From Propionibacteriaceae bacterium (lineage in GTDB: Bacteria; Actinomycetota; Actinomycetes; Propionibacteriales; Propionibacteriaceae): a DNA stretch of 8,564 nucleotides. The notes under the pieces were generated by a model, which ran no database searches, was not told the origin of the DNA, and was given only the letters and a program-made list of their open reading frames with translations. A program made the position numbers and the translations under genes. Below, piece by piece: positions 1 to 7,053 of the stretch (its first letter is position 1; each line of letters begins with the position of its first letter). The stretch covers positions 1 through 8,564 of the forward strand of contig JAKDIK010000100.1 in NCBI GenBank assembly GCA_030450535.1, read 5' to 3'.

Positions 1-2443
1 CCGTCAGCCGGACCGTGCGCGCGCGGTGCACGGCCGCCAGCGCGCCCAGCAGGGCCACGAGCGCCCACCCCACCAGCGTCAACGCCGGGATCACGGGGCT
101 CGTGCCCGTCCCCACCGCGCGGACCGCCGTCAGCGCCGGCGTCAGTGGCGAGAGCGGCGCGAGGGCGTCCACCAGGCCGGGCGCGGACGTCCACACGGCC
201 ACCCGGGTGAGGACGGCCCTCGCCAACCCGACGAGCCGGCCGGACAGCCCCCTCCCGGCCGCCAGCGCGTGGTTGACCAGCGCGAACCCCGCCCCGGCCA
301 CGAGCAGCACCGCCGCGAGCGCGGCCGTCGCTGCCGGCGTGAGCTGCAGCACCACGGCGCCCACCGCCGTCAGCAGGACGCCCTGAGCCCCGACGATGCC
401 CAGCGCGGGTGCCAGCGTCCGGCCCAGGAGTCGCACGTCGGAATCCCGGGACAGCAGCGCGTCCCGATCCACCGGTCGCACTGCCGCGAACGTCGCCATC
501 GCGCCCGCCCACAGCGCCAGCACGAGCAGCAGGCTCGCCCACGCCAGCCCGGGACGCACCACGCCCGCGAGCCCATCGGCGTCCACGGGCGCGGCGACGA
601 CCGGGGCGAGCCGGTCGCGCTCGGCCTCGGTGTAGGTGGGGATCTGACCCTGGCCCTCGGCAACGCCGTCGGCGAGCGTCCGCGTCCCGTCCGAGAGCTG
701 CGAGGCGCCGGAGGCCAGCTGATCGAGCCCGTCGGCGAGTTGCCCTGCCCCGTCGGCGGCGGTGTCGATGCCGCCGGTGTAGGCGTCCACGCCGGTGGCG
801 AGTTGGCCCAGGCCGGTCGAGAGCTGGCGCGTGCCGGACGCGACGCCATCGATGCCGTCCGCCAGCTGCGTCGATCCGTCGGCGAGCCCTCGCGCGCCGT
901 CGGCGAGCTGCCCGCCGTTGGTGGCCAGCTGATCGGCCCCCGAGGCGAGCTGGTCGGCGCCCGAGGCGAGCTGCTGCCCGCCAGCTGTGAGCTGGTTGCC
1001 GGCGTCGGTGAGCTGATCGAGCAGGGCCAGGGTGTCGGCCTTGGTCAGCGGCGTCCCGGCCGGGATCGACGCCTTCAGCTGGGCGTAGGAGGTCTGCAGC
1101 TGGCCGGCCCAGCCCTCGAGCTGGTCGACAGCTTCTTCGGCCCGGTCGAGCAGGCCCAGCAGCTGATCCCGGACGCCCGTCAGCTGCTGCGCCGCGTCGT
1201 CGAGTTCGCCCGCGGAGCCGGACACGGCGTCCAGCTTGGTCTGCAGCGACTCGCCCGCCGCCGCGGCGCCGGCGCGGTAGGCGGCGCAGGCGTCCTCGGT
1301 CAGGTCGGCGGGGCACGTCGCGGGGTCGGACGCCCACGCCGCGGCCCGGGTGCGTGCGTCCGCCAGACCGGCGGTCACGGCGTCCTGCTGCGTCACCATC
1401 GCGTCCACCGAGCTGAGGTAGGTTCGCGCCTGGTCGATGAGCGCGCGAAGCTGCGGGACGGCCGCCGTCGCCTGCGCGGGGGCGTCCGCGACCCAGGCGT
1501 CCACCCGGGTCAGCCAGCCACCCCACTCGGGCAGGGTCTCGATGCCGGTGCGCACGGGGGCGAGCACGGAGTTGATGCCGCCCGCATACGTGCCGACCCC
1601 GTCGGCGTAGGTCCCCACGCCCGTGGCGTAGGTGTCGAGTCCCGTGGCGAGCTGATCGACGCCGTCGGCGTACGCGCCCACCCCGTCGGCGTAGCGGTGC
1701 GCCCCGTCGACCCAGGCGTCGGCGCCGTCGGCGAGAGCGCCCGCCCCCACGGCCAGCTGCTGGGAGCCGGTGGCAGACGCCCGGACGCCATCGCGGAGCT
1801 GGGCCCCGCCGGCCGAGGCCAGGTCGAGCCCGGCGGCGAGGTCGTGGGCGCCCTCGGCCGACGCGTCCGTCCCAGCCGAGAGCTGGTGCGCACCGTCGGC
1901 GAGTTGCCGCGTCCCATCGACGAGCTCGAGCATCTGGGTGCTCATGTCGTTGAAACCGACGTAGATGTTCTTGAGGTACTCGGTGGTCAGGAAGCCGTTG
2001 AGCGCGTTGACGGCCGCGTACGCGATCGACTGCCCCACGGCGGTCTCGCTGATGGCGACGACCGGCGAGGTCTCGACCGTGATCGTGGCCTGGACGGCCT
2101 CGTTGGCCGGCTTGGCGAACGAGGTGGCCGACGCGGAGAACTCCTTCGGGATGGTGACGACCGCCGCGTACTGGCCCGTGGCCAACCCGGCCCGGGCGTG
2201 GGCATCGTCGGCCAGCACCCACGTGACGTTCTGGTCCCGGTCGGAGTCGACGAGCTCGGCGGCCAGCTGCCGCCCCAGCGGCATCGTCTGGCCGTTGATC
2301 TCGACCATCTCGTCGTGATTGACGACCGCGGCCCGCACCTGGCGCAGGCGGTCGTCGGCGCGCCACGTGCCGGCCAGGACGCCACCCGCCACGAGGGCGG
2401 GGACGAGCAGGAGCACGAGGATGGTCTGCCAGCGGATTTTCAT
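1..2443 (-). CDS. YhgE/Pip domain membrane protein (3' end beyond window)
   Basis: This frame stays open for 814 codons from ATG at 2443 to the window edge, with no stop seen. The protein has one N-terminal membrane segment (about residues 7-25), then a large extracytoplasmic region. A cluster of about four or five membrane segments follows (about 632-656, 680-700, 704-727, 784-805), resembling the ABC-2-like C-terminal domain of the YhgE/Pip family. Family-like features are the stretch around residues 146-170 (ALNGFLTTEYLKNIYVGFND), long runs of LADG/LASG heptads (173-291 and 484-595), and IPTYTEAERDRLAPVVAAPV (601-620) just before the membrane cluster. The only two cysteines, C377 and C386, lie between the repeat blocks and could form a disulfide. 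The start is fixed by a strong GGAGGT at 2449-2454, five bases upstream, and an ATGA overlap with the MMPL gene. YhgE/Pip proteins are envelope-anchored; Pip is a phage receptor in lactococci, and some relatives act with export systems. The substrate here is unknown. Little is probably missing from the C-terminus. Confidence 0.9.
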   Translation of the reverse strand, partial: MKIRWQTILVLLLVPALVAGGVLAGTWRADDRLRQVRAAVVNHDEMVEINGQTMPLGRQLAAELVDSDRDQNVTWVLADDAHARAGLATGQYAAVVTIPKEFSASATSFAKPANEAVQATITVETSPVVAISETAVGQSIAYAAVNALNGFLTTEYLKNIYVGFNDMSTQMLELVDGTRQLADGAHQLSAGTDASAEGAHDLAAGLDLASAGGAQLRDGVRASATGSQQLAVGAGALADGADAWVDGAHRYADGVGAYADGVDQLATGLDTYATGVGTYADGVGTYAGGINSVLAPVRTGIETLPEWGGWLTRVDAWVADAPAQATAAVPQLRALIDQARTYLSSVDAMVTQQDAVTAGLADARTRAAAWASDPATCPADLTEDACAAYRAGAAAAGESLQTKLDAVSGSAGELDDAAQQLTGVRDQLLGLLDRAEEAVDQLEGWAGQLQTSYAQLKASIPAGTPLTKADTLALLDQLTDAGNQLTAGGQQLASGADQLASGADQLATNGGQLADGARGLADGSTQLADGIDGVASGTRQLSTGLGQLATGVDAYTGGIDTAADGAGQLADGLDQLASGASQLSDGTRTLADGVAEGQGQIPTYTEAERDRLAPVVAAPVDADGLAGVVRPGLAWASLLLVLALWAGAMATFAAVRPVDRDALLSRDSDVRLLGRTLAPALGIVGAQGVLLTAVGAVVLQLTPAATAALAAVLLVAGAGFALVNHALAAGRGLSGRLVGLARAVLTRVAVWTSAPGLVDALAPLSPLTPALTAVRAVGTGTSPVIPALTLVGWALVALLGALAAVHRARTVRLT
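659..994 (-). repeat. 16 in-frame heptad repeats (block 2) in the YhgE/Pip gene
   Basis: Residues 484-595 form 16 consecutive heptads of the type QLASGAD, QLADGAR, QLATGVD and QLSDGTR, again with Gly at position five. Block 2 ends just before the IPTYTEAERD motif and the membrane cluster. Block 1 is separated from it by about 190 non-repeat residues, so the two blocks could pair as antiparallel arms. That pairing is an inference. Confidence 0.85.
1571..1927 (-). repeat. 17 in-frame heptad repeats (block 1) in the YhgE/Pip gene
   Basis: Residues 173-291 of the YhgE/Pip protein can be read as 17 uninterrupted seven-residue units with a near-invariant Gly at the fifth position. Examples are QLADGAH, AYADGVD, TYATGVG and TYADGVG. 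At DNA level this is a 21-bp period, clearest at about 1571-1696, where neighbouring units are nearly identical. Such repeats in this family are thought to form an elongated helical stalk outside the membrane. Confidence 0.85.
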
Positions 2444-5145
2444 GCGGCACCTCCGACGGTGAGGGCGTCCCCGGCGGGGACGCGGGCGGGAAGCAGGGCG
2501 GCGACGCCGTCGGGGTCGCTCGCCCCGAGGACGAGGGTGGGACGCTCGGGCGCCCCGGGGTCGGCGAGCGCGGCCAGGGCGTCGCGCGCGGCGGCGGAGA
2601 GCCGGTCGGCGTCGTCGATGACGATGAGGTCGCCGACCGGGTCGGTGAGGACGCGGGCGGCGTCGGTCGAGGCGCCCTCGACGAAAGTGGCCCGCCGGCG
2701 CAGGCGTCCGGCCTCCTGCGGCTGGACGAGGCCCAGCACCTTCAGGTCGCCGGAGGTGAGCGTGAGGCGTCCGGCCAGGGCGAGCAGCAGGGCGCGCCGG
2801 GCGCGGGGCTCGCCGGTGAGGACGAGGGTGTGGCCGGGCTGCACGTCGAGGTCGACTCCGGAGAACAGGGTGGAGCGCTCGGTGGCGGCGCCGAGGTCCT
2901 CGCCGTGGATGACGGCGCGGGAGTCGGCCGCCCGCCAGTAGGCCAGCGAGCCGTGGTGGGTGACGGCCTCGCCCTCGGCGTCCAGCACCGGGAGCCGGCG
3001 GTCCAGCCGCCGGGGCAGCCACCAGGCGCGCCCTTCGAGCAGCTTCATCACGGCCGGGCCGAGCGTCATCCGCACCAGGAAGGCGTCGATGGCCACGCCG
3101 AGCGCAAGGCCGAACGCGATCGGCTTGAGCGTGACGTCGCCCTCGGGGATGAAGAACGCGAAGATGCTCACCATGATCAGCGCCGCCGCCACGACGACCT
3201 TGGCCGAATGGATGAAGCCCTGCTCGACGGGGTCGGTGTGGTTGCCGTGGACGTGCTCCTCGCGCATGCGGGTGGTGAGGAACACCTCATAATCCATGGC
3301 CAGGCCGAACAGGATGCCCATGAGGATGATCGGCAGGAACGAGATGACCGGCTGGGGTTCGGCCAGATTGATGAACTGCCGCCCGATGCCGTCGTTGAAC
3401 ACCAGCGTCGTGACGCCGAAGGCCGCCCCCACGCTGAGCAGGTAGCCGAGGGCCGCCTTGAGCGGCACCAGGATCGAACGGAACACCACCGTCAGCAGCA
3501 CCAGCGACAGGCCCAGGACGAACGCGCCGAACGGCAGCAGGGCGCTCCCGAGCTGATCGGAGACGTCGATGGCCACGGCGGTGAATCCGGTGACGGCGGT
3601 GTGGACGCCGTACTCCTCGGCCCAGTGCCCCTCCAGGGCGCGCAGGCGCCAGACCAGCTCGGTGGTGGCCGGATCGTCGGGGCCGGTGGTGGGGATGACC
3701 TGGATCATCATCGTGTCCACGTTGGGGTTCGGGACGGCCGCGGCCACGAGCTGGACGCCCTCGGTCGCCTCCACGTCGGCGCGGATGCCGTCGATGACGC
3801 CGAGCGGATCATCGGACTCGACGATGGAGCCGGTGATCACCAGCGGACCGTTGTAGCCCACCCCGAAGCGGTCGGAGATGACGTCGAACGTGACGCGGTC
3901 GGCGGCGGCGGGGTCGTTGCGGCCCGAGTTGGGCAGGGCGAGGTGGAGGTGCTGGGCGGGCAGCGCGAGCGCGCCGAGGCCGAGGACGACCACGACGACG
4001 GTGAGCAGCGGCACCTTGGTGACCACCCCGACCCACCAGGCTGAGGGGTTGAAGCCGCCCGCGCTCGACCGGCGGGGGCCCGCGGATGTCCGGCGGCGAG
4101 CCGGGCGGACGCGGCGCGGCTTCGGGCGCAGCCGCTCGCCGGCGAAGCCGAGCATGGCGGGCAGGAGGGTGACGGCGAGGGCGACCTCGATGGCCACGGC
4201 GATGGCGGAGAAGACACCCATGATGGTGAGGAAGGGCATGCCGGCGATGCCCAGGCCGATGAGGGCGATGATGACGGTGACGCCGGCGAACAGCACGGCC
4301 GAGCCCGCGGTGGCGGTGGCGCGGGCCGCCGACTCGACGGCGTCCATCCCGGTGGCCAGCTGATCGCGGTGGCGGGAGACGATGAACAGGCTGTAGTCGA
4401 TGCCGACAGCGAGAGCGAGCATGAGCGCGAGCATCAGGGTGGTCGAGTTGATGGCGAAGACGTTCGACGCGGCCATGATCAGCAGCGAGCTGATGCCCGC
4501 CCCCACGAGGGCGCTGACGAGCGGCATCGCCGCGGCGTAGAGCGAGCCCAACGTGAAGAAGAGCACGACGATGGCCACCACCACGCCGATGGCCTCGACG
4601 ACCGACAGGTGCGGCAGCGTCATGGAGAACAGGTCGCCGCCGACGTGGACGGTGCTGCCGGGGATGGCGTCCTGCAGCGCCCGGCCGGCGTCCACGAGCT
4701 GTTGGCGCTGGGCATCGGTGAAGGTCGAGACGCTGATGCCATCCCCCACGCGGACGGTGAGGAGAGCGGCCGTCTGGTCGTCGCTGATGAGTCCGTCGAG
4801 GTACTCGATGTACGGCAGTTGGACGGTGTCGACCCACTCGATACGTTCGATCCCGGCGGCGGCGTCGGAGAGTTCGGTGCGGATGGTGGGGTCGGTGACG
4901 CGGGCCCCGTCGGGGGCGATGACGACCAGTGTGGCCGAGCTCATCGCGGCTTCGGGAAACGTCATGCGGAGCTGGTCGAGGGCCTCTTGGGACGACGCGC
5001 CGGGGATGCGGAACTCGTTGTCGAACTGCGATCCGCCGACGCCGACCACGGCCCCCAGCACCACGAGCACCGCGAACCAGGCCGCGACGACCCGCTTGCG
5101 GGCGCGCCAGGACGCCTGCGCCACGCGGTAGATGAACGTCGACAT
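2440..5145 (-). CDS. MMPL/RND-family transporter with C-terminal degenerate ABC-ATPase-like domain
   Basis: This is a 901-residue inner-membrane exporter of the MMPL branch of the RND superfamily. It probably has 12 membrane segments: one at about 18-37, five at 182-336, one at 375-396 and five at 537-700. Extracytoplasmic porter-like domains lie at about 40-180 and 400-535. The paired Asp-Tyr residues of proton-driven MmpL pumps are present as GIDYSLF (D250-Y251) and AMDYEVF (D618-Y619). A basic Arg/Pro linker spans about 337-362. After the last membrane segment, residues 744-901 resemble a shortened ABC nucleotide-binding domain. It has an LFSGVDLDVQPGHTLVLTG strand and an AGRLTLTSGDLKVLG segment. 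The Walker A lysine/serine positions are R784/A785, the Walker B-like run is LIVIDD (840-845), and no LSGGQ signature or H-loop His is visible. The start at 5145 is preferred over an upstream ATG at 5307 because GAGGGGGG lies at 5149-5156 and MSTFIYRVAQ matches a normal MmpL N-terminus. The gene overlaps yhgE/pip by ATGA and diverges from tetR. The likely substrate is a lipid or hydrophobic compound, not identifiable here. Confidence 0.93.
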   Translation of the reverse strand: MSTFIYRVAQASWRARKRVVAAWFAVLVVLGAVVGVGGSQFDNEFRIPGASSQEALDQLRMTFPEAAMSSATLVVIAPDGARVTDPTIRTELSDAAAGIERIEWVDTVQLPYIEYLDGLISDDQTAALLTVRVGDGISVSTFTDAQRQQLVDAGRALQDAIPGSTVHVGGDLFSMTLPHLSVVEAIGVVVAIVVLFFTLGSLYAAAMPLVSALVGAGISSLLIMAASNVFAINSTTLMLALMLALAVGIDYSLFIVSRHRDQLATGMDAVESAARATATAGSAVLFAGVTVIIALIGLGIAGMPFLTIMGVFSAIAVAIEVALAVTLLPAMLGFAGERLRPKPRRVRPARRRTSAGPRRSSAGGFNPSAWWVGVVTKVPLLTVVVVVLGLGALALPAQHLHLALPNSGRNDPAAADRVTFDVISDRFGVGYNGPLVITGSIVESDDPLGVIDGIRADVEATEGVQLVAAAVPNPNVDTMMIQVIPTTGPDDPATTELVWRLRALEGHWAEEYGVHTAVTGFTAVAIDVSDQLGSALLPFGAFVLGLSLVLLTVVFRSILVPLKAALGYLLSVGAAFGVTTLVFNDGIGRQFINLAEPQPVISFLPIILMGILFGLAMDYEVFLTTRMREEHVHGNHTDPVEQGFIHSAKVVVAAALIMVSIFAFFIPEGDVTLKPIAFGLALGVAIDAFLVRMTLGPAVMKLLEGRAWWLPRRLDRRLPVLDAEGEAVTHHGSLAYWRAADSRAVIHGEDLGAATERSTLFSGVDLDVQPGHTLVLTGEPRARRALLLALAGRLTLTSGDLKVLGLVQPQEAGRLRRRATFVEGASTDAARVLTDPVGDLIVIDDADRLSAAARDALAALADPGAPERPTLVLGASDPDGVAALLPARVPAGDALTVGGAA
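2449..2454 (-). promoter_or_regulatory. Ribosome binding site setting the YhgE/Pip start inside the MMPL 3' end
   Basis: A consensus GGAGGT lies five bases before the ATG at 2443, within the last codons of the MMPL gene. Together with the ATGA overlap (stop TGA at 2442-2440, start ATG at 2443-2441), it supports coupled translation of the two proteins. Confidence 0.8.
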
Positions 5146-5154
5146 CCGCCCCCC

Positions 5155-5188
5155 TCGATACAGTTTCGTATTCGATACAAGAGTGTAT
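5155..5188. promoter_or_regulatory. Tandem TetR operator: two 17-bp ATAC-N6-GTAT dyads
   Basis: Two abutting copies, TCGATACAGTTTCGTAT (5155-5171) and TCGATACAAGAGTGTAT (5172-5188), match at 12 of 17 positions. Each contains ATAC-N6-GTAT (5158-5171 and 5175-5188). The second is the better palindrome, ATACA-AGAG-TGTAT. Their centres are 17 bp apart. The pair lies between the divergent MMPL and tetR starts. The proximal copy abuts the MMPL ribosome binding site and the distal copy overlaps its candidate -10. This position and symmetry are typical for a TetR repressor controlling a divergent efflux operon. That the adjacent TetR binds here is inferred. Confidence 0.7.
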
Positions 5189-5210
5189 GCGCTAGGGTCG
5201 GATGCAACAA
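5182..5210 (-). promoter_or_regulatory. Candidate promoter for the MMPL-YhgE operon
   Basis: On the minus strand, TTGTTG (5210-5205) is followed after 17 bp by TACACT (5187-5182), a plausible -10. The start of transcription would be near 5175, giving a leader of about 30 bases that contains the proximal operator and the ribosome binding site. The -35 is weak (TTG only). The distal dyad covers the -10, so bound repressor would block polymerase. Confidence 0.4.
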
Positions 5211-5265
5211 CGCGGTTGCCATCGCGTCCCGGGCCACGCCCGCGCACCACGGCCGCCGCTAGGGT
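5193..5265 (+). promoter_or_regulatory. Two candidate -10 elements for tetR in a repeated CGCTAGGGT
   Basis: The 9-mer CGCTAGGGT occurs twice on the plus strand, at 5190-5198 and 5257-5265. Each contains TAGGGT, which fits the TANNNT pattern of actinobacterial -10 elements. The distal copy would start a leader of about 95 bases and lies close to the second operator. The proximal copy would give about 30 bases. I see no convincing -35 for either, so which one is used is open. Confidence 0.3.
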
Positions 5266-5300
5266 GGGCCGTAACGGAGAAATCCCGGGGGGTAGAGGGC

Positions 5301-5978
5301 ATGGCAACGGACGTGGTGAGTCCCCGACGGGCTGCGACGCGGGAGCGATTGTGCGTGGCGGCCATGGAGGTCATCGCCGAGCGCGGCGTCCTCGGGGCGA
5401 GCGTCGAGGCGATCTGCGACGCCGCCGGCTACACCCGCGGCGCCTTCTACTCCAACTTCTCCAGCCGCGACGAGCTGTGCGTCGCGATCATGGAACGCCA
5501 GCTTGAGCGCAACCTGGTCGTCCTCGGTGAGACCGTGGCCCAGACGCCCGCGCTCGGGGCCCTCTCGGTCGACGACCTCATCCACCGGGCCGTGGCCACC
5601 TTCCTGGCCACCCAGCCCTCCGACCGCACGTCGGTGCTCACTGCCCAGGAGTTGCAGCTGTACGCCGCCCGCGAGCCCGCCTTCGGGCCGACCTATCACG
5701 CGATGCACCTCAAGGGGCTCCAGACGGTGTCGGACATTCTCGTGGACGCCCTCGCCGAGCGGGGCTACGAACTCACCACCTCCGCCGATCAGGCGATCAG
5801 CACCCTGTTCGCCGTCTTCACCCACGGCGAGGTGAGCGCGCTGATCACCGGCGACACCGTCCAGGGCGACGAGCGCACCGAACGGCTCGCCCAGGTCGTC
5901 CGATCGCTCATCCGGCCGACATCGGAGCGCCCAGCCGGGTCGGCTGGACCAGCGATCAGCTGGACCAGCGGCCGGTGA
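5301..5978 (+). CDS. TetR/AcrR-family transcriptional regulator
   Basis: This 225-residue protein has the typical length of TetR-family repressors. The N-terminal helix-turn-helix is clear at about residues 15-60: RERLCVAAMEVIAERGVLGA, then SVEAICDAAGYTRGAFYSNF, then SSRDELCVAIM. The GAFYSNF recognition-helix end is diagnostic of the family. Residues about 65-205 form the helical ligand-binding and dimerisation domain, which varies and does not reveal the ligand. ATG at 5301 is chosen because GGGGGGTAGAGGG precedes it and it starts just before the helix-turn-helix; an upstream ATG at 5202 would add 33 atypical residues across the promoter region. The gene diverges from the MMPL-YhgE operon with two dyads between them, so it probably represses that operon and perhaps itself. 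The C-terminal ~18 residues (PAGSAGPAIS and on) are low complexity. Its last 23 bases overlap the end of the convergent PIG-V-like gene. Confidence 0.92.
   Translation: MATDVVSPRRAATRERLCVAAMEVIAERGVLGASVEAICDAAGYTRGAFYSNFSSRDELCVAIMERQLERNLVVLGETVAQTPALGALSVDDLIHRAVATFLATQPSDRTSVLTAQELQLYAAREPAFGPTYHAMHLKGLQTVSDILVDALAERGYELTTSADQAISTLFAVFTHGEVSALITGDTVQGDERTERLAQVVRSLIRPTSERPAGSAGPAISWTSGR
5943..5969. terminator. Hairpin at the convergent tetR / PIG-V-like gene ends
   Basis: GCTGGACCAGC at 5943-5953 and again at 5959-5969 can pair with each other (10 of 11 positions, one A-A mismatch) across the five-base loop GATCA. The hairpin contains the PIG-V-like gene's stop codon and lies just before the tetR stop at 5976-5978. 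There is no T-tract on either side, so a Rho-independent terminator is not proven. A bidirectional transcript-end structure is the likeliest role. Confidence 0.4.
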
Positions 5979-7053
5979 AGTAGAGCCACGCCCAGACGAT
6001 CTGCAGCCCCCAGGCGAGGACGCCGACGATCCAGCCCGCCGCCACCACGGCTCGGGTCGGACGCCCACGCTCGGCCAGTCCGCCGAGCAGTCCCCACAGC
6101 GGGAACCACAACAGCGTCGCGCGCACCACGCTCATCAGCCAGAACGACAGCGAGAACGCGAGCACCTGGACGCCGACCCACGCGGCCTCGGCGACGCGCC
6201 GGGAGAACAGGCAGATGACCGTGACCGCGAGCCCGACGAGCCACGCGATGAGCTCTGCCCGGAACACCCAGACCCACTCCGGATGCTCGGGGGTGGGCTG
6301 CCACAGGACGTCCCAGTGGTTGCGCAGCGCGTCCCACGGCCAGTGGCAGCCGCGGTTCCAGCCACCCTCCTGCGCGGCGAACCAGGCCGTCCATGAGCCG
6401 GTGAGGCCGTAGAGGTAGGCGACGTACGCGGCGATCACCGCGGCGGGCAACACGAGCCAGGCGAGCCGAGGACCGAGGCCGCCGTCGCGCCGGCGGGATG
6501 CGCCCCAGACCTGCGTGACGGCCAGGATCGCGAGGGCGCCGACGAGGAACAGTCCTGACACGCGCAACGTGCAGGCCAGCGCGGCCAACAGGGCCGCCTG
6601 CCCCCAGCGGCGCTGCGTGGCGCGCTCCCAGGCCCAGAACGCGGCCGCGCAGAAGGGGCCCTCGGTGTACGGGACTGCGGTGAAGACCGCCGTCGGGGCG
6701 AGCAGCCAGGCCACCGCGGCCCACACGCCATACAGCCGGCGCAGCGCGAACGCCGCGGTGAGCGAGCAGGCCAGCGCGAGGGCGCTGCCCATGAGGACCG
6801 GCGAGAGTCCCACCTCCGAGAAGGACCGCAGCACCAACGGCAGGCCGGGGAAGAACGCCATGTCGAGCGGATCGGCGTACCCCTGCTCGGCGATGAGGAG
6901 GAAGTGGGCGACGTCCCACTGGGCCACCACGGATTCGAGCGGCCGGCGTCCGGACACGGCCAGCCACACCGCCATGAGGGCAAAGGTGAGCCGTGTGGCC
7001 AGCCACACCTGGACGACGAGCACGGCGTCCCCCGCTTTCGGACGCCTCACCAC
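5956..7053 (-). CDS. PIG-V-like GT-C mannosyltransferase-type membrane protein
   Basis: This 365-residue polytopic membrane protein has about nine or ten hydrophobic segments. It resembles bacterial relatives of PIG-V (Mannosyl_trans2, GT76-like GT-C fold), which transfer mannose from a polyprenyl-phosphate donor on the outer face of the membrane. Supporting motifs are QWDVAHFLLIAEQGY (residues 45-59), whose D47 is in the position of the catalytic/metal Asp of GT-C enzymes; MAFFPGLPLVLR (65-76); PYTEGPF (128-134), like the PYSE/SESLF motif of PIG-V; and RATLLWFPLWGLLGG (311-325) near the C-terminus. The start is one of two adjacent GTG codons, 7053 or 7050, with AGAGGGG upstream. The second gives a four-base GTGA overlap with the GT87 gene. 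The N-terminal residues run straight into the first membrane segment, so no later start fits. Donor and acceptor are not identifiable; a role in an envelope glycolipid or lipoglycan is inferred from family and neighbours. Confidence 0.85.
   Translation of the reverse strand: MVRRPKAGDAVLVVQVWLATRLTFALMAVWLAVSGRRPLESVVAQWDVAHFLLIAEQGYADPLDMAFFPGLPLVLRSFSEVGLSPVLMGSALALACSLTAAFALRRLYGVWAAVAWLLAPTAVFTAVPYTEGPFCAAAFWAWERATQRRWGQAALLAALACTLRVSGLFLVGALAILAVTQVWGASRRRDGGLGPRLAWLVLPAAVIAAYVAYLYGLTGSWTAWFAAQEGGWNRGCHWPWDALRNHWDVLWQPTPEHPEWVWVFRAELIAWLVGLAVTVICLFSRRVAEAAWVGVQVLAFSLSFWLMSVVRATLLWFPLWGLLGGLAERGRPTRAVVAAGWIVGVLAWGLQIVWAWLYFTGRWSS

Noticed and set aside
659..994. The repeat blocks as a CRISPR array or minisatellite outside genes
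   Set aside because: The 21-bp period is wholly in frame and codes for regular heptads; there are no constant repeats with unique spacers.
26..2941. A 971-codon open frame on the plus strand
   Set aside because: It is antisense to the YhgE/Pip and MMPL genes, is Arg/Gly/His-rich without domains, and its apparent repeats mirror the heptads of the real gene. Long antisense frames are normal in high-GC DNA.
2830..4044. A 404-codon plus-strand frame opposite the MMPL gene, rich in His, Asp and Glu
   Set aside because: It is a shadow of the MMPL coding strand; no recognisable motif or ribosome binding site supports it.
5202..5300. Upstream ATG start for tetR
   Set aside because: The extra 33 residues are atypical and lie in promoter DNA; the ATG at 5301 follows a GA-rich ribosome binding site and directly precedes the helix-turn-helix.
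5146..5307. N-terminal extension of the MMPL protein to an ATG at 5307
   Set aside because: It would run across the promoter and operators and into the tetR start, and it adds an Arg/Pro-rich stretch. The ATG at 5145 has a good ribosome binding site and a normal MmpL N-terminus.
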